Shown: positions 1-9,202 of the stretch, piece by piece | Position numbering within the stretch: position 1 is the first letter of the stretch | How the letters are laid out: the number at the start of each line of letters is the position of its first letter | Source: Pseudomaricurvus alkylphenolicus | GTDB lineage: Bacteria; Pseudomonadota; Gammaproteobacteria; Pseudomonadales; Cellvibrionaceae | DNA: 64,000 bases | Assembly (NCBI RefSeq): GCF_011683955.1 | Contig: NZ_JAAQPI010000007.1 | Location: 248,001-312,000, forward strand | Direction: 5' to 3' | The notes under the pieces: model-generated | Seen by the model: only the letters and a program-made list of their open reading frames with translations | Told to the model about the DNA's origin: nothing | The model's database searches: none | Translations under genes and position numbers: made by a program

Positions 1-695
1 GAAACACCGGGCAAGTCGAAAGGCACCAGTGCCACTAAACTGTTTAGGCCGCCGTCTTCACGATAGATACCATTGCCATCGTAATCACAGGGGCAATTGA
101 GGAGGCCACATTCTGCGATGGGAGCGCCGCTGACCCAGGCCGAGCTCTGGCCGTTGACAATGAGTTCGTTGCCTTCCACCCGAGCGTGCAGGTTGGGTTT
201 ATTGTGCCGACTGCCGACGACGGCCTCGCTCTTGTCGTAGTCAACCATGTCGCTGCCACGGTCTGGCTGGGTACCAATCCAGCAGCCTCTCAGGTGACCA
301 AAGCGTTCAATCAACTCGGGGTTACCGGTGTTGTAGGCGGCAAAAGCAGGAAAAGCGCCCGCCAGCGCGCAGATGGTCAGACCGGAATCGCCCCAACCCA
401 ACTCTTCAAAAATAATGGGAACCAGGCGAGCTTTTTGCGCGTTGTCCATGGCGGCGATCGCCTCCAGATCAATTAATCCGGAGTCACGCAGCTGTTGCAG
501 AAAACTCCACAGCGGAGATTCCGGAGCCGCCACTTGCTCGGGTGTCATTTTGTCCAGTTGCTCACCGATGGGTCGCATCACATCACGGGCAAAACGGTGG
601 GCCACGTCCTGGATCGCCAGCTCCTCTTCGCTGAGGTTAACGGCCAGGCCGGTGAGCCCAAGATTGGGCATGGGAATCTGTTCAACGGTAAACAT
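1..695 (-). CDS. acyl-CoA dehydrogenase, N-terminal part (cut by window edge)
   Basis: About 231 residues are visible, reading from an ATG at 695 off the left edge. The protein has the helical N-terminal region of acyl-CoA dehydrogenases, then the start of the middle beta domain. A GCWIGTQPDRGSD stretch stands where the family has its flavin-contacting (C/A)xTEPxxGSD motif. Family members are FAD flavoproteins that oxidise acyl-CoA to the 2-enoyl-CoA. It lies 113 bp downstream of the LAL-type regulator on the same strand, so co-regulation is plausible. The substrate cannot be read from the fragment, and the C-terminal domain with the catalytic base is outside the window. Confidence 0.85.
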   Translation of the reverse strand, partial: MFTVEQIPMPNLGLTGLAVNLSEEELAIQDVAHRFARDVMRPIGEQLDKMTPEQVAAPESPLWSFLQQLRDSGLIDLEAIAAMDNAQKARLVPIIFEELGWGDSGLTICALAGAFPAFAAYNTGNPELIERFGHLRGCWIGTQPDRGSDMVDYDKSEAVVGSRHNKPNLHARVEGNELIVNGQSSAWVSGAPIAECGLLNCPCDYDGNGIYREDGGLNSLVALVPFDLPGV

Positions 696-779
696 AAAGG
701 CTCTCCCCTTCATCAGTGCATGAGAAGAGATTACCGCTGCCCCCAGGGGATGAATTCACTAGAAAGAACCAATTTGAGA

Positions 780-797
780 CTCACCCGAACGGGTGAG
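780..797. promoter_or_regulatory. perfect 8-bp inverted repeat between regulator and dehydrogenase
   Basis: The sequence CTCACCCGAACGGGTGAG is a perfect palindrome with 8-bp arms and a 2-base centre. It lies between the stop of the LuxR-type gene (809) and the start of the acyl-CoA dehydrogenase (695). There is no T-run on either side, so an intrinsic terminator is weakly supported. The compact dyad fits a dimeric repressor operator equally well. Confidence 0.4.
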
Positions 798-808
798 AAA
801 CGATTGGG

Positions 809-3556
809 TCAGTCGAAAATGGACAGTTCCTGCAGACGTCTGACCGCCTGAGTGCGGCGGCTGACGCCGAGCTTGGCGTAGGCGGACTGGAGATGGGTTT
901 TGACCGTGTTGATAGAAACGTGCAACCGATCGGATATTTCTTTGTTGGAACAACCGGTCACCAGCAACTCCAGGGTTGCCAACTCACGCTTGGTCAGGGA
1001 TTCGACCATCAGGCCATCGACTGGAATTTTGTCCGGGGCCGATAACCCTTGAGAGGATTGTGGTTTAAAAGCCTTGTCTTGCTCGAGAATACGTTGAATT
1101 TGTCGTTGCCAAAGCAAATGTTGTTCTTCACCCGTGGTCTGCTGCAGCTCTGTAAGCAAGGCCTGCAGCTCCTGCAACACAACGTCGCCCTCTTCCCGAA
1201 ATAACTGGATGACACTGTTTTCGGTATCCAGCGCCAATGCCTGGGTCAATGCTTCATGAGCCGATGGTTGTTGACCCTGCAATGCGTAGCCCTTGGCCAG
1301 CAGTATCAGAACCTCCATCGCCCTAATATTGCGCCCATGTTCCAGAAACTGCGTCAGCAAGGCTTTCAGTAAGACGGCGGCGCGGTTGATATCTCGCTCT
1401 GCAATCGCCAGACGCGCTTCAGTCATGGCTTCCCACTCGTCCCCCTGACGAGTCAGGATCTGGTGGGCGCGGGGTTTGGGTGCCTGCGTTTGCTTCCACT
1501 GCCGGTAAAACGTTTGCGCCTGTTGTATTTCTCCAAGCGCGAGATATGAACGCACCCGCTCATGCATGACACAAGCCAGTAGTCGTTGCCAGCCTCTCTG
1601 CTCACCGACCTGCTGGGCTTCCTGTAAATAGGTGAGAGCTTCGTCAGTTCGCCGCAGATACAGCAGCATGCGTACGCTGGTGCGCAATACCACCACCATC
1701 AGGTCAGGGCTGGCATTATGGCGCTGGGCATCCAAGCCGTGTTCAAACAGGGGTTCGGCGACGCTGAGATCCCCCTGATAGTAGCGCATCACGGCCAACA
1801 GAGGTTCCATCAGCATAACCACTCGCGAATGTGTGCCAACCAGCGCTGTCAGGCGCTTGATTTCGCCGCTGAGATGAGTGTCAGCCTTAAGAAGATGTGC
1901 GCGGGTAAAGCTCAATAGCGCCGATAAACAGGCCGCATAGGCTTGCGAATAGGCCAGGTCGGCGTCCGCATCGTAATCGCGCATCCAACCAATTTCCGCT
2001 TCCGCCTCGGGATATTCAAGCGCGTTGAAATGTTGATAGGCTTTAATGGTTTTGAGCGTGGCCTTTATGTATACGCGTGATTCGGGCGCACGTGGCAACC
2101 AAACATCAATCAGTTTTCGCGCCGCCGTGTAGTCATCGGTAATAAAGTGCAGCATCACCTCAATGGTATAAACCTCAACAAGACGCTCTTGGGGAAGCTC
2201 TTCCTCTGAGCGATGCAAACGCGCCAGTAACTGTCGGGCTTCTGCCAGTTGATTGTTGAGGGAGTTGAGCCAGGCCATTTGAATCCAGATTTCACGACTC
2301 TGTTCCGTCAGTTCCGGCGGTAAACGTTTGAACAGGCTGAACATCAATGAGAAATGACCACAGGCCGTCAGGTGTATACCGTAATCCTCCAGCAGCTCCA
2401 GCGCACGACTGGCTTCACCGGCACTGAGCGCATGTTGAATGGCATCGCCGCCCAGCCCTTCGGTTTCGAACCAGTGGCTGGCACGCCGATGCAGGTCCGC
2501 CAGGTCTTGGCGATAGCGCCGCTGCAACAGTCTCAGGCAGTAGCCTCGGAACAGCGGATGCAGACGATACCAGCCATTTTCTCCCCCCAGGCGCTGCAAC
2601 AGATAGCGCGCCTCGCACAAAGCCTGCAGTTGTTCTCCCGTATCAGCCTCGCCGGTGATTGCCTGGCAAAGCGGTGCGCATAAACGCTCTACAATGGATG
2701 ACCGTATCAGCAGCCGCGCCTGTGGCTCCGGCATTTGACTGATAACCTCCTCGGCAAAAAAGTCGGTCACTGAATCCTGGTGCCCGAGGGACGCGGTCAG
2801 GAACTCCTGGGGATCACTGACGCTTTTGACAGAGAGTGTCGCCAGCTGCATAACCGCCGCCCAGCCCTCAGTACTGCCGTGCAACAGGTCAATGTCACTG
2901 TCCGACAGTTGCAGAGCATTGGTGTCCCGGATAAGAGCCCCGGCTTCCTCCCGATCAAATCGCAAGTCGTCCCGATCCAGGCTGACCAACCGGTTGTTGG
3001 CTCGTAGTTTCGCTAGGGCAAACGGCAGCGGATTTCGCGAACCGATCACCAGAGTGAAATGGGGCGGCATGTGCTTGAGTAAGAAAGCCAGTGTATTGTG
3101 GATGGATTCCTGCTCAATCACATGATAGTCATCCAGAAACAGCACCATGGGGCGCTCTGATCGCGCCATGGCCTGCAACACGGCTGAAATAAAGTGTTTT
3201 CCCTGTCTATCTCCCTCCAGACTCAGGCAATCTTCCGCCAGGCTTTGAGCAATATCCGGATGCAGTGTGTGGAAAGCTGCAGCGGCATAGTAGTAAAACT
3301 GTGCCTCTTCGTTGTCGTCCTCGTCCAGCGTCAGCCAGCTGACCGCTTGACCCGCCTCTTGCAACTGCCGATGGCATTGGGCCAATAGAGTGGACTTGCC
3401 ATAGCCCGCGGGAGCCGATACCGCCAACAATGCTCCCCCCAGCTGCGCTCCCTCCACCAGCCTTTGCTGCAGACGGACACGCTCCAGGGTGCCAGCGGAC
3501 AGCGTTGGCGGTATCAAACGGGTGGTAATCAACGGTACAGGCGAGATGAACGGCAT
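809..3556 (-). CDS. LuxR family transcriptional regulator, MalT/LAL type
   Basis: The 915-aa protein has the large-ATPase LuxR (LAL) layout seen in MalT and AlkS. A Walker A motif (APAGYGKST, residues about 48-56) and a Walker B-like stretch (LFLDDYH, about 140) start an N-terminal STAND ATPase. A long TPR-like helical middle follows, then a C-terminal LuxR helix-turn-helix from about residue 850, containing LTKRELATLELL and SNKEISDRLHVSINTVKTHL. Such proteins bind an effector plus ATP, oligomerise and activate transcription. It is divergent from a TonB-dependent receptor and upstream of an acyl-CoA dehydrogenase on its own strand, which are its likely targets. The effector is unknown. The start has no strong ribosome site. 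Confidence 0.88.
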   Translation of the reverse strand: MPFISPVPLITTRLIPPTLSAGTLERVRLQQRLVEGAQLGGALLAVSAPAGYGKSTLLAQCHRQLQEAGQAVSWLTLDEDDNEEAQFYYYAAAAFHTLHPDIAQSLAEDCLSLEGDRQGKHFISAVLQAMARSERPMVLFLDDYHVIEQESIHNTLAFLLKHMPPHFTLVIGSRNPLPFALAKLRANNRLVSLDRDDLRFDREEAGALIRDTNALQLSDSDIDLLHGSTEGWAAVMQLATLSVKSVSDPQEFLTASLGHQDSVTDFFAEEVISQMPEPQARLLIRSSIVERLCAPLCQAITGEADTGEQLQALCEARYLLQRLGGENGWYRLHPLFRGYCLRLLQRRYRQDLADLHRRASHWFETEGLGGDAIQHALSAGEASRALELLEDYGIHLTACGHFSLMFSLFKRLPPELTEQSREIWIQMAWLNSLNNQLAEARQLLARLHRSEEELPQERLVEVYTIEVMLHFITDDYTAARKLIDVWLPRAPESRVYIKATLKTIKAYQHFNALEYPEAEAEIGWMRDYDADADLAYSQAYAACLSALLSFTRAHLLKADTHLSGEIKRLTALVGTHSRVVMLMEPLLAVMRYYQGDLSVAEPLFEHGLDAQRHNASPDLMVVVLRTSVRMLLYLRRTDEALTYLQEAQQVGEQRGWQRLLACVMHERVRSYLALGEIQQAQTFYRQWKQTQAPKPRAHQILTRQGDEWEAMTEARLAIAERDINRAAVLLKALLTQFLEHGRNIRAMEVLILLAKGYALQGQQPSAHEALTQALALDTENSVIQLFREEGDVVLQELQALLTELQQTTGEEQHLLWQRQIQRILEQDKAFKPQSSQGLSAPDKIPVDGLMVESLTKRELATLELLVTGCSNKEISDRLHVSINTVKTHLQSAYAKLGVSRRTQAVRRLQELSIFD

Positions 3557-3875
3557 GAAGTGTGTGTCAGGTCCCTGTTCAACAGATCAATCACTAATCC
3601 GGACTATAGACAAGGTACCCTTGCCCAGCCTCACCCAAAAGTATGACCCAAATCTCTGAACTCTGCGCGAAATCCCCCTCGGCAACAAGTTTTCTTTATA
3701 TTTCAATCAGTTACAAATCAAAGCAGGAGCCGGTGTGTACGCTGGGAAATCGATGCCGGGCGCGACTAAAATATCGTAATAACGGGTGAGGTGATGGCCA
3801 GCGGGAATCGATAGCCTAATCAAACGATGAGCTAACGATACAGCCAGCCAATAACAAGCCTTACAGGAGAGACCC
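3557..3875. other. 319-bp divergent intergenic region
   Basis: This stretch separates the LAL-type regulator from the TonB receptor gene and must hold the promoters of both. It is AT-rich around 3690-3720. I found no clear sigma-70 promoter, no convincing inverted or direct repeat, and no small coding sequence. The receptor has a good ribosome site (CAGGAGAGACCC) just before its ATG. Confidence 0.5.
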
Positions 3876-6224
3876 ATGCAACGTTCACTACTCTGTGTTG
3901 CGATTGCCACAGCCGCCTTTTCACCCATCAGCCATGCGTTGGACGACGGACTAATGCTGGAAGAGGTGATTGTCACCGCTCAAAAACGCGCCGAAAGCAT
4001 CCAGGATGTACCTCTGTCAGTTACTGCCATGAGCGGCGAAAAGATCGAAAAGTCTGGCATTTCTGATCTGTCTGAGCTGTCGGCCTATGTACCCAATCTG
4101 AATATCGCCGAGGGCACTGTTAGCACCAATATCTATATGCGCGGTATGGGCTCCGGCATTAACCGGGCCTTTGAGCAGTCCGTGGGGATGTTTATCGACG
4201 GCATTTACATGGGGCGCGGCCGTCAGTTTCGCTCACCCTTTCTCGATCTGGAACGGGCGGAAGTGCTTCGCGGCCCCCAGGGCATTCTGTTCGGCAAGAA
4301 CACCATTGCCGGCACACTCAACCTGACCACCGCCAAGCCCGAAGTGGGGGAAGTGCTCAATGGCCAGGTAAGCCTCGAATACGAACCCGAATACAACACT
4401 CAAGTCATCAGTGGTTACGTTACTGGCAGCCTTAATGATGAATTTGCCCTGCGCCTGGCAATTAAGGACAGCCGCTCCGATGGCTATATCGAAAACACAC
4501 GGGTGGACCGCGATGGGCCTGAGACGGAAGAACAGATTGCTCGCCTCACTTTTACCTGGGAGCCCAGTGACGAGCTGAAGTTTACCGGCAAACTGGAAAG
4601 AGATGAATTTGAAAGCCTGGGCACCAGTGTTCAGGTCACTCATTTTGACCCGCTGGATCCACTGGCGGGCTTTATGGCCAGTGTTATCCCCACTCTCGAC
4701 CCCAACTTTGAGACCCGCGCGGATCACCGTAAATCCAGCGACGACGAGCTGGCAGACGATTCCCGTTGGACACAGGTGGACAACGCGGTGGTTACCATTG
4801 AATACGCTCTGGGCGAGCACACTCTGACATTGGTCAGCGGTTATTCCGCCTATGAGTCTTCTGATCGTCAGGAAGTGGATTTTGGTCCTGTGCCCTTCCT
4901 GGCCACCAATGATGATCACGACTACACCCAGTGGAGCCAGGAAATTCGCCTGACTTCTCCTGGCGGTGAGACTTTTGACTATATCACCGGCATCTATTGG
5001 CAGGGCAGCGACTTCCAGGCCGACTTTTGGTCTGATGTGGATATCGCCACCATCAATCCGGTTCTGCAGGCGGTTTACGGTAGCACCGGCGCTGTGGACC
5101 CCACTCAAGCGGTTGGCCCCGGTAATCCCAGCCTGAGCGATGTCGGGCTGGCACCCACACCCTTCTCGCGGGATACCGCGTTCGAGCAGGATGTGGAGAC
5201 ACTGTCGGCATTCTTTCAGGGTACCTGGTCGATCACCGAAAATGTGCGTTTGATTGGCGGTGTTCGCTATACCCATGAAACCAAAGAAGCCACTCGCCGC
5301 TCTGCCATTACCCGGTTTCAGGATTTGAATACTCCCGCCGGCATGCAGGAAGTGGTCATGGCCACGGCCCTGAAGGTCAATGTGACCCTGCCGCAATTCG
5401 AAGGTAAACGCACCGAGAAACAATTCACCCCCTCGCTCAAGCTGCAGTGGGATGTAAACGAGGACGTAATGGTCTATGCCTCGGCTGAAAAAGGTTTCAA
5501 GGGAGGCGGCTTTAACGCCAATCCGGACGCCACGCTGGAAAATCAGGAGTTTGAAGAAGAGAGTGCGCTGGGACTGGAAGTGGGTCTGAAATCGACGCTG
5601 CTGGACGGCCGGGCCCAGCTCAATGCCGCCCTGTTCCGTACCAACTACGAAGACCTGCAAGTCACCACCTGGAATGGTTTTGGGTTTGAAGTGGGTAATG
5701 CGGCGGAGTCCGTCACCCAGGGTGTCGAACTGGACGGTATGATCCGTCTCACCGAGGGCCTGACGCTGGGCGGCGCCATCGCCTATCTGGATGCCTATTA
5801 CGAGAACTTTGACACCGCACCCTGCCCGGCGACCACGATTGCAGCCGGTACCTCCGTGTGTGATTTGTCGGACCAACCCACCACCTATGCCCCCGAGTGG
5901 TCCGGCAGCCTCTACGCTGACTACTTCACGCCCCTGGGCGACAAGCTGGAGTTGCGGGCTGGTCTGGATATCAACTACTCCAGCGAATTCTATTATGACT
6001 CGGATCTGGACCAGCACACCCGCCAGGACAGCTTTTACAAGCTCAATGCCCGTCTGGCCATCGCCGATATTGATGATCGCTGGGAGGTCGCCTTGGTGGG
6101 CAAAAACCTGAACGATGAGAGCACGATATCCTACGGCCTGGACATGCCATTGGTGGCCGGCGGTATTGTGGGATATGTGGAAGCCCCGAGAGAAATTTCA
6201 ATTCAGCTCAAGGCCTCATTTTAA
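3876..6224 (+). CDS. TonB-dependent outer-membrane receptor 1
   Basis: The 782-aa protein starts with a signal peptide (cleavage expected after about residue 21, SHA). A TonB-box-like segment (LEEVIVTAQKRAES) follows, then a plug domain with the usual LRGPQGILFGKNTIAG motif (about residues 130-145), and a 22-strand barrel that ends in Phe. These receptors use TonB-ExbBD energy to import large or scarce substrates across the outer membrane. It is closely related to the receptor at 52125-54608: the plug segments align almost residue for residue. The divergent MalT-type regulator is its probable controller. The absence of siderophore genes and the lipid-rich neighbourhood suggest an organic, perhaps hydrophobic, ligand; this is inference. 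Confidence 0.92.
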   Translation: MQRSLLCVAIATAAFSPISHALDDGLMLEEVIVTAQKRAESIQDVPLSVTAMSGEKIEKSGISDLSELSAYVPNLNIAEGTVSTNIYMRGMGSGINRAFEQSVGMFIDGIYMGRGRQFRSPFLDLERAEVLRGPQGILFGKNTIAGTLNLTTAKPEVGEVLNGQVSLEYEPEYNTQVISGYVTGSLNDEFALRLAIKDSRSDGYIENTRVDRDGPETEEQIARLTFTWEPSDELKFTGKLERDEFESLGTSVQVTHFDPLDPLAGFMASVIPTLDPNFETRADHRKSSDDELADDSRWTQVDNAVVTIEYALGEHTLTLVSGYSAYESSDRQEVDFGPVPFLATNDDHDYTQWSQEIRLTSPGGETFDYITGIYWQGSDFQADFWSDVDIATINPVLQAVYGSTGAVDPTQAVGPGNPSLSDVGLAPTPFSRDTAFEQDVETLSAFFQGTWSITENVRLIGGVRYTHETKEATRRSAITRFQDLNTPAGMQEVVMATALKVNVTLPQFEGKRTEKQFTPSLKLQWDVNEDVMVYASAEKGFKGGGFNANPDATLENQEFEEESALGLEVGLKSTLLDGRAQLNAALFRTNYEDLQVTTWNGFGFEVGNAAESVTQGVELDGMIRLTEGLTLGGAIAYLDAYYENFDTAPCPATTIAAGTSVCDLSDQPTTYAPEWSGSLYADYFTPLGDKLELRAGLDINYSSEFYYDSDLDQHTRQDSFYKLNARLAIADIDDRWEVALVGKNLNDESTISYGLDMPLVAGGIVGYVEAPREISIQLKASF

Positions 6225-6245
6225 TCTCAACCACCAAAACTCTGA

Positions 6246-6286
6246 CCGGCACCAAGGTATACCCACTCGCACCACTTTGGTGCCGG
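6246..6286 (+). terminator. hairpin after TonB receptor 1
   Basis: Arms CCGGCACCAA (6246-6255) and TTGGTGCCGG (6277-6286) pair perfectly over 10 bp with a 21-base loop, 22 bp after the receptor stop codon. There is no T-run, so termination by this hairpin alone is uncertain. The remaining bases up to the lipase gene are AT-rich and probably carry its promoter. Confidence 0.45.
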
Positions 6287-6520
6287 CTCGATAATTTGCA
6301 CCATCGTTCAAGCTCGCAGGTTACGGAGCGGTAAGAAAAAAGCTGACTAGTTCGCTGGAATTTTTGACGGAAAATTTAAGCAAGTGAATTACGGCCATAA
6401 TCGACTTTTTCGATCACAAAAATATGCATAAATGATCAAGCGAAAATAAACGAAAAAAAATCTTTGGCATTTTGAAAATCGGATGTTAGCTTCTGCCTGA
6501 CGTTGGTAGAGGACAGATGG

Positions 6521-7375
6521 ATGAAGCAGTCCGAAGGTAAATTGGTCACTCAGGGTTTGGATGAGACCGACAGCTTCAATTGTCATTATCGGCAATGGTT
6601 GCCCGACAATTGTCCGAATGCGCTAATGCTGATTGTCCACGGAATGGGAGAACATTGCGCCCGCTATCAACACGTCGCTAAATATTTTGTCGAACGTGGC
6701 TTTGGCGTTTACGCGCTCGATCACAAAGGCCATGGCAAGTCCGAAGGCCGCCCCGGTCATATCGACCGCTTTTCAAATTATTCCGCCGGTGTGAATTCGC
6801 TGCTGCAAAAAATCAAGGCGGAATATCCAGAGCTGCCTCGCTTTTTGGTCGGACACAGTATGGGCGGATTGATCAGCGCCGACTTCCTGCTGCAACAACA
6901 GGATGAATTTGTCGGCTGTGTTCTCTCCGGCCCGGCGATGAAAGCCGTGGACGAACCTCCGGCATGGCTGTTAGCGATTAATCGATTGATCTCCCGTATT
7001 TTTCCAACGCTGGGAATGATGCAGCTGGATGCCAATGGCGTCAGTCGCGACCCGGCGGTGGTCCAGGCCTATCTCGATGATCCCTTGGTATATAAGGGCA
7101 AAATGTCGTCGCGCCTGGTACACGAACTGCTCAGCACCATGACCAGCCTGATGAATCAGGCTGCCAAAATACGTTTGCCCGTGCTGGTGCTTCACGGCGA
7201 AAGCGATACTCTCACCTCTGTGGATGGCTCCAGGCAATTTCACCAGAGTATCAGCTCAACAGACAAAGATTTGCGCATCTATCCCGGCCTGTATCACGAG
7301 ATTTTTAACGAGCCGGAGCAGGAGCAGGTTCTCAATGATATGGCAACTTGGTTGAGGCAACGCCTCCCCCAATAA
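6521..7375 (+). CDS. alpha/beta hydrolase, monoacylglycerol lipase-like
   Basis: The 284-aa serine hydrolase belongs to the lysophospholipase/monoacylglycerol lipase group. HGMGEH forms the oxyanion-hole region near residue 45, VGHSMGG carries the nucleophile Ser113, GESD holds the acid, and LYHEIFNE holds the histidine. The usual product is glycerol plus free fatty acid from monoacylglycerol. I chose the ATG at 6521 because AGAGGA lies 6 bases upstream; an upstream in-frame TTG at 6503 has no ribosome site. There is no signal peptide, so it is probably cytoplasmic. It opens a cluster of lipid genes on the same strand but is separated from them by 375 bp. Confidence 0.85.
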   Translation: MKQSEGKLVTQGLDETDSFNCHYRQWLPDNCPNALMLIVHGMGEHCARYQHVAKYFVERGFGVYALDHKGHGKSEGRPGHIDRFSNYSAGVNSLLQKIKAEYPELPRFLVGHSMGGLISADFLLQQQDEFVGCVLSGPAMKAVDEPPAWLLAINRLISRIFPTLGMMQLDANGVSRDPAVVQAYLDDPLVYKGKMSSRLVHELLSTMTSLMNQAAKIRLPVLVLHGESDTLTSVDGSRQFHQSISSTDKDLRIYPGLYHEIFNEPEQEQVLNDMATWLRQRLPQ

Positions 7376-7750
7376 GTCTCAAAATAACTGGAAGCGTCGA
7401 AACAATTGGAAACCTCAAAACCATAAGAACAACGACGAGGCGTGGCACCTGGGGGAAAACTTCCAGGATGAAATTGCTGTAGTCTTTTCATCATCTTCGC
7501 CCAGTAGAATGCCGGGCTTTTGCCACTATTGACCCATACTCTGGCCGCCAAAGACTGCTAGTATTCAAGTAAGATCTCGCACCCTGGAGGCTGGCCCAAT
7601 AATTGCTCACTGATGGCGTTATTAAATTGATTGGTGGCGTTACTTAGCTGACTGATAGCCAAATGCTCTGACTATGCTGTTTAGATATGCAGAAACACCT
7701 CACCACAGAATTCAAAAATTTTTGCTTTACTATCTCTGAGGGTTCAAACC
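7376..7750. other. 375-bp intergenic region upstream of the lipid operon
   Basis: No coding sequence is evident. The region should hold the promoter of the five-gene lipid operon that starts at 7751. The one structure I can point to is the TGGCGTTA direct repeat at 7614-7642. The weak ribosome site GAGG precedes the ATG at 7751 by about 9 bases. Confidence 0.5.
7614..7642 (+). promoter_or_regulatory. 21-bp-spaced direct repeat TGGCGTTA
   Basis: TGGCGTTA occurs at 7614-7621 and again at 7635-7642, exactly 21 bp (two helical turns) apart and about 110 bp upstream of the HAD-PlsC start codon. This spacing is typical of activator half-sites on one face of the DNA. No regulator gene is adjacent, so the factor is unknown and chance is possible for two 8-mers. 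Confidence 0.3.
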
Positions 7751-9202
7751 ATGAACGTACATGCTGATGTTATTAAAGGAATAGAACGCCAACCGGATGG
7801 CCCACACATTGGCGCCTTTTTCGATTTTGATGGAACCGTTATCGCCGGCTTCTCCGTCAAGGTGTTTTTGCAGGAACAATTGCGCCGTGGCGACCTGGGT
7901 CCGCGTGAGTTTGCGGAACTGATGGCCACATTTACCAACTTCTCGATGGGACGCCTGGGTTTCTCCGGTTTGATGGTGGCCAGCGCCCAGATCATGAAAG
8001 GCGTACCGGAGCAACAGTACATCGATTTTGGTGAAGAACTGTACGAAAAACACATCTCCCGTATGATTTACCCGGAATCCCGCGCGTTGATCGAAGCACA
8101 CCTGCGCAAGGGGCACACGGTTGCACTGATTTCCTCCGCCACTCGTTATCAGGTGGAGGCCGCCGCTCAGGATCTCGGCTTTGACCACATTCTTTATACC
8201 GAGCTGGAAGTTGAGGATGGCGTTTTCACCGGTAACGTCATTCGTCCGACCTGCTACGGTGAAGGCAAGCTGACTGCCGCCCAAAAGCTGGCCAAAGAGG
8301 AAGGCATCGACCTGGATCAAAGCTTCTTTTATACCGACAGCCATGAAGACCTGCCTTTACTTGAAGGTGTGGGTCACCCACAGGTGCTTAACCCCAACAG
8401 CAAACTGGTGACCATAGCAGAGCGCCGCGGTTGGCCGATTCGCCGATTCGGCAGTCGTGGACGGCCCAAAGTGACTGATTATCTGCGCACGGCCGCAGCC
8501 ACCTGGAGCCTCGTGCCCAGCTTCGCCGCCGGCCTTCCGATTCGTTATCTGACTGGCTCAAAGCGCGAATCCCTGAATTATTCCATGGCGCTGTTTGGCG
8601 ATACCGCCGCCGCGCTGATTGGTATGCATGTGGAAGCCCGCGGAGAGGAACACCTGTGGTCCCAGCGCCCGGCGGTCTTTATCTTTAATCACCAGAGCCA
8701 GGCCGACGCCGTCATTATTGCGAAACTTCTGCGACGGGATTTCGCATCAGTGGGTAAGAAAGAAATCAAAGACGATAACTATATTATCGGCAAGATCTTT
8801 GAGTACGGCGGCACCGTGCTGATTGATCGCAAGAATGCACCCAGCGCCATTGAAGCCATGCAACCGCTGGTGGATACCCTGCAGAATGAGGGCCGATCCG
8901 TGGTGCTCTCACCGGAAGGAACGCGGACCATCGGCCCCAAACTGGCGCCGTTTAAAAAGGGTGCTTTCCACCTTGCGATCCAGGCAGGGGTACCCATTGT
9001 ACCCATCGTGATTCACAACGCCGGCGACGTGCAGCCCAAGGGGGATTGGGTATTCCGCTCCGGCACAGTGGAAGTGGACGTACTGCCGCCGGTGGATACA
9101 TCCAAATGGACCGTGGAAAACATCGATCAGCATGTGACAGACGTACGCAATATGTTCCTGGAAACCCTGGGACAGACCGAGGAGGAAACTGTCGATGCCT
9201 AA
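7751..9202 (+). CDS. HAD-IB hydrolase / 1-acylglycerol-3-phosphate acyltransferase fusion
   Basis: The 483-aa protein fuses two enzymes. Residues 20-225 are a HAD-superfamily IB phosphatase with the nucleophile motif FFDFDGT (Asp25 and Asp27) and a late FYTDSHEDLPLL motif. Residues about 285-470 are a PlsC-type acyltransferase with NHQSQAD (His314 and Asp319, the HX4D motif) and PEGTR (Glu389). The acyltransferase should convert lysophosphatidate to phosphatidate. The HAD domain resembles SerB-like phosphatases, but its substrate is not known; dephosphorylating the lipid product is an attractive guess given the next gene. The stop overlaps the wax synthase start by 8 bp, implying translational coupling. 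Confidence 0.88.
   Translation: MNVHADVIKGIERQPDGPHIGAFFDFDGTVIAGFSVKVFLQEQLRRGDLGPREFAELMATFTNFSMGRLGFSGLMVASAQIMKGVPEQQYIDFGEELYEKHISRMIYPESRALIEAHLRKGHTVALISSATRYQVEAAAQDLGFDHILYTELEVEDGVFTGNVIRPTCYGEGKLTAAQKLAKEEGIDLDQSFFYTDSHEDLPLLEGVGHPQVLNPNSKLVTIAERRGWPIRRFGSRGRPKVTDYLRTAAATWSLVPSFAAGLPIRYLTGSKRESLNYSMALFGDTAAALIGMHVEARGEEHLWSQRPAVFIFNHQSQADAVIIAKLLRRDFASVGKKEIKDDNYIIGKIFEYGGTVLIDRKNAPSAIEAMQPLVDTLQNEGRSVVLSPEGTRTIGPKLAPFKKGAFHLAIQAGVPIVPIVIHNAGDVQPKGDWVFRSGTVEVDVLPPVDTSKWTVENIDQHVTDVRNMFLETLGQTEEETVDA

Noticed and set aside
3660-3690. MalT-box-like sequence near the TonB receptor 1 promoter
   Set aside because: A short GGGGGAT-like stretch occurs once, without the repeated spaced sites expected for MalT-type activators, so chance is likely.
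4233-6017. Long antisense reading frame of 594 codons
   Set aside because: It lies wholly inside the TonB receptor 1 gene on the other strand, has no recognisable protein motifs, and its composition is the mirror of the receptor codons.
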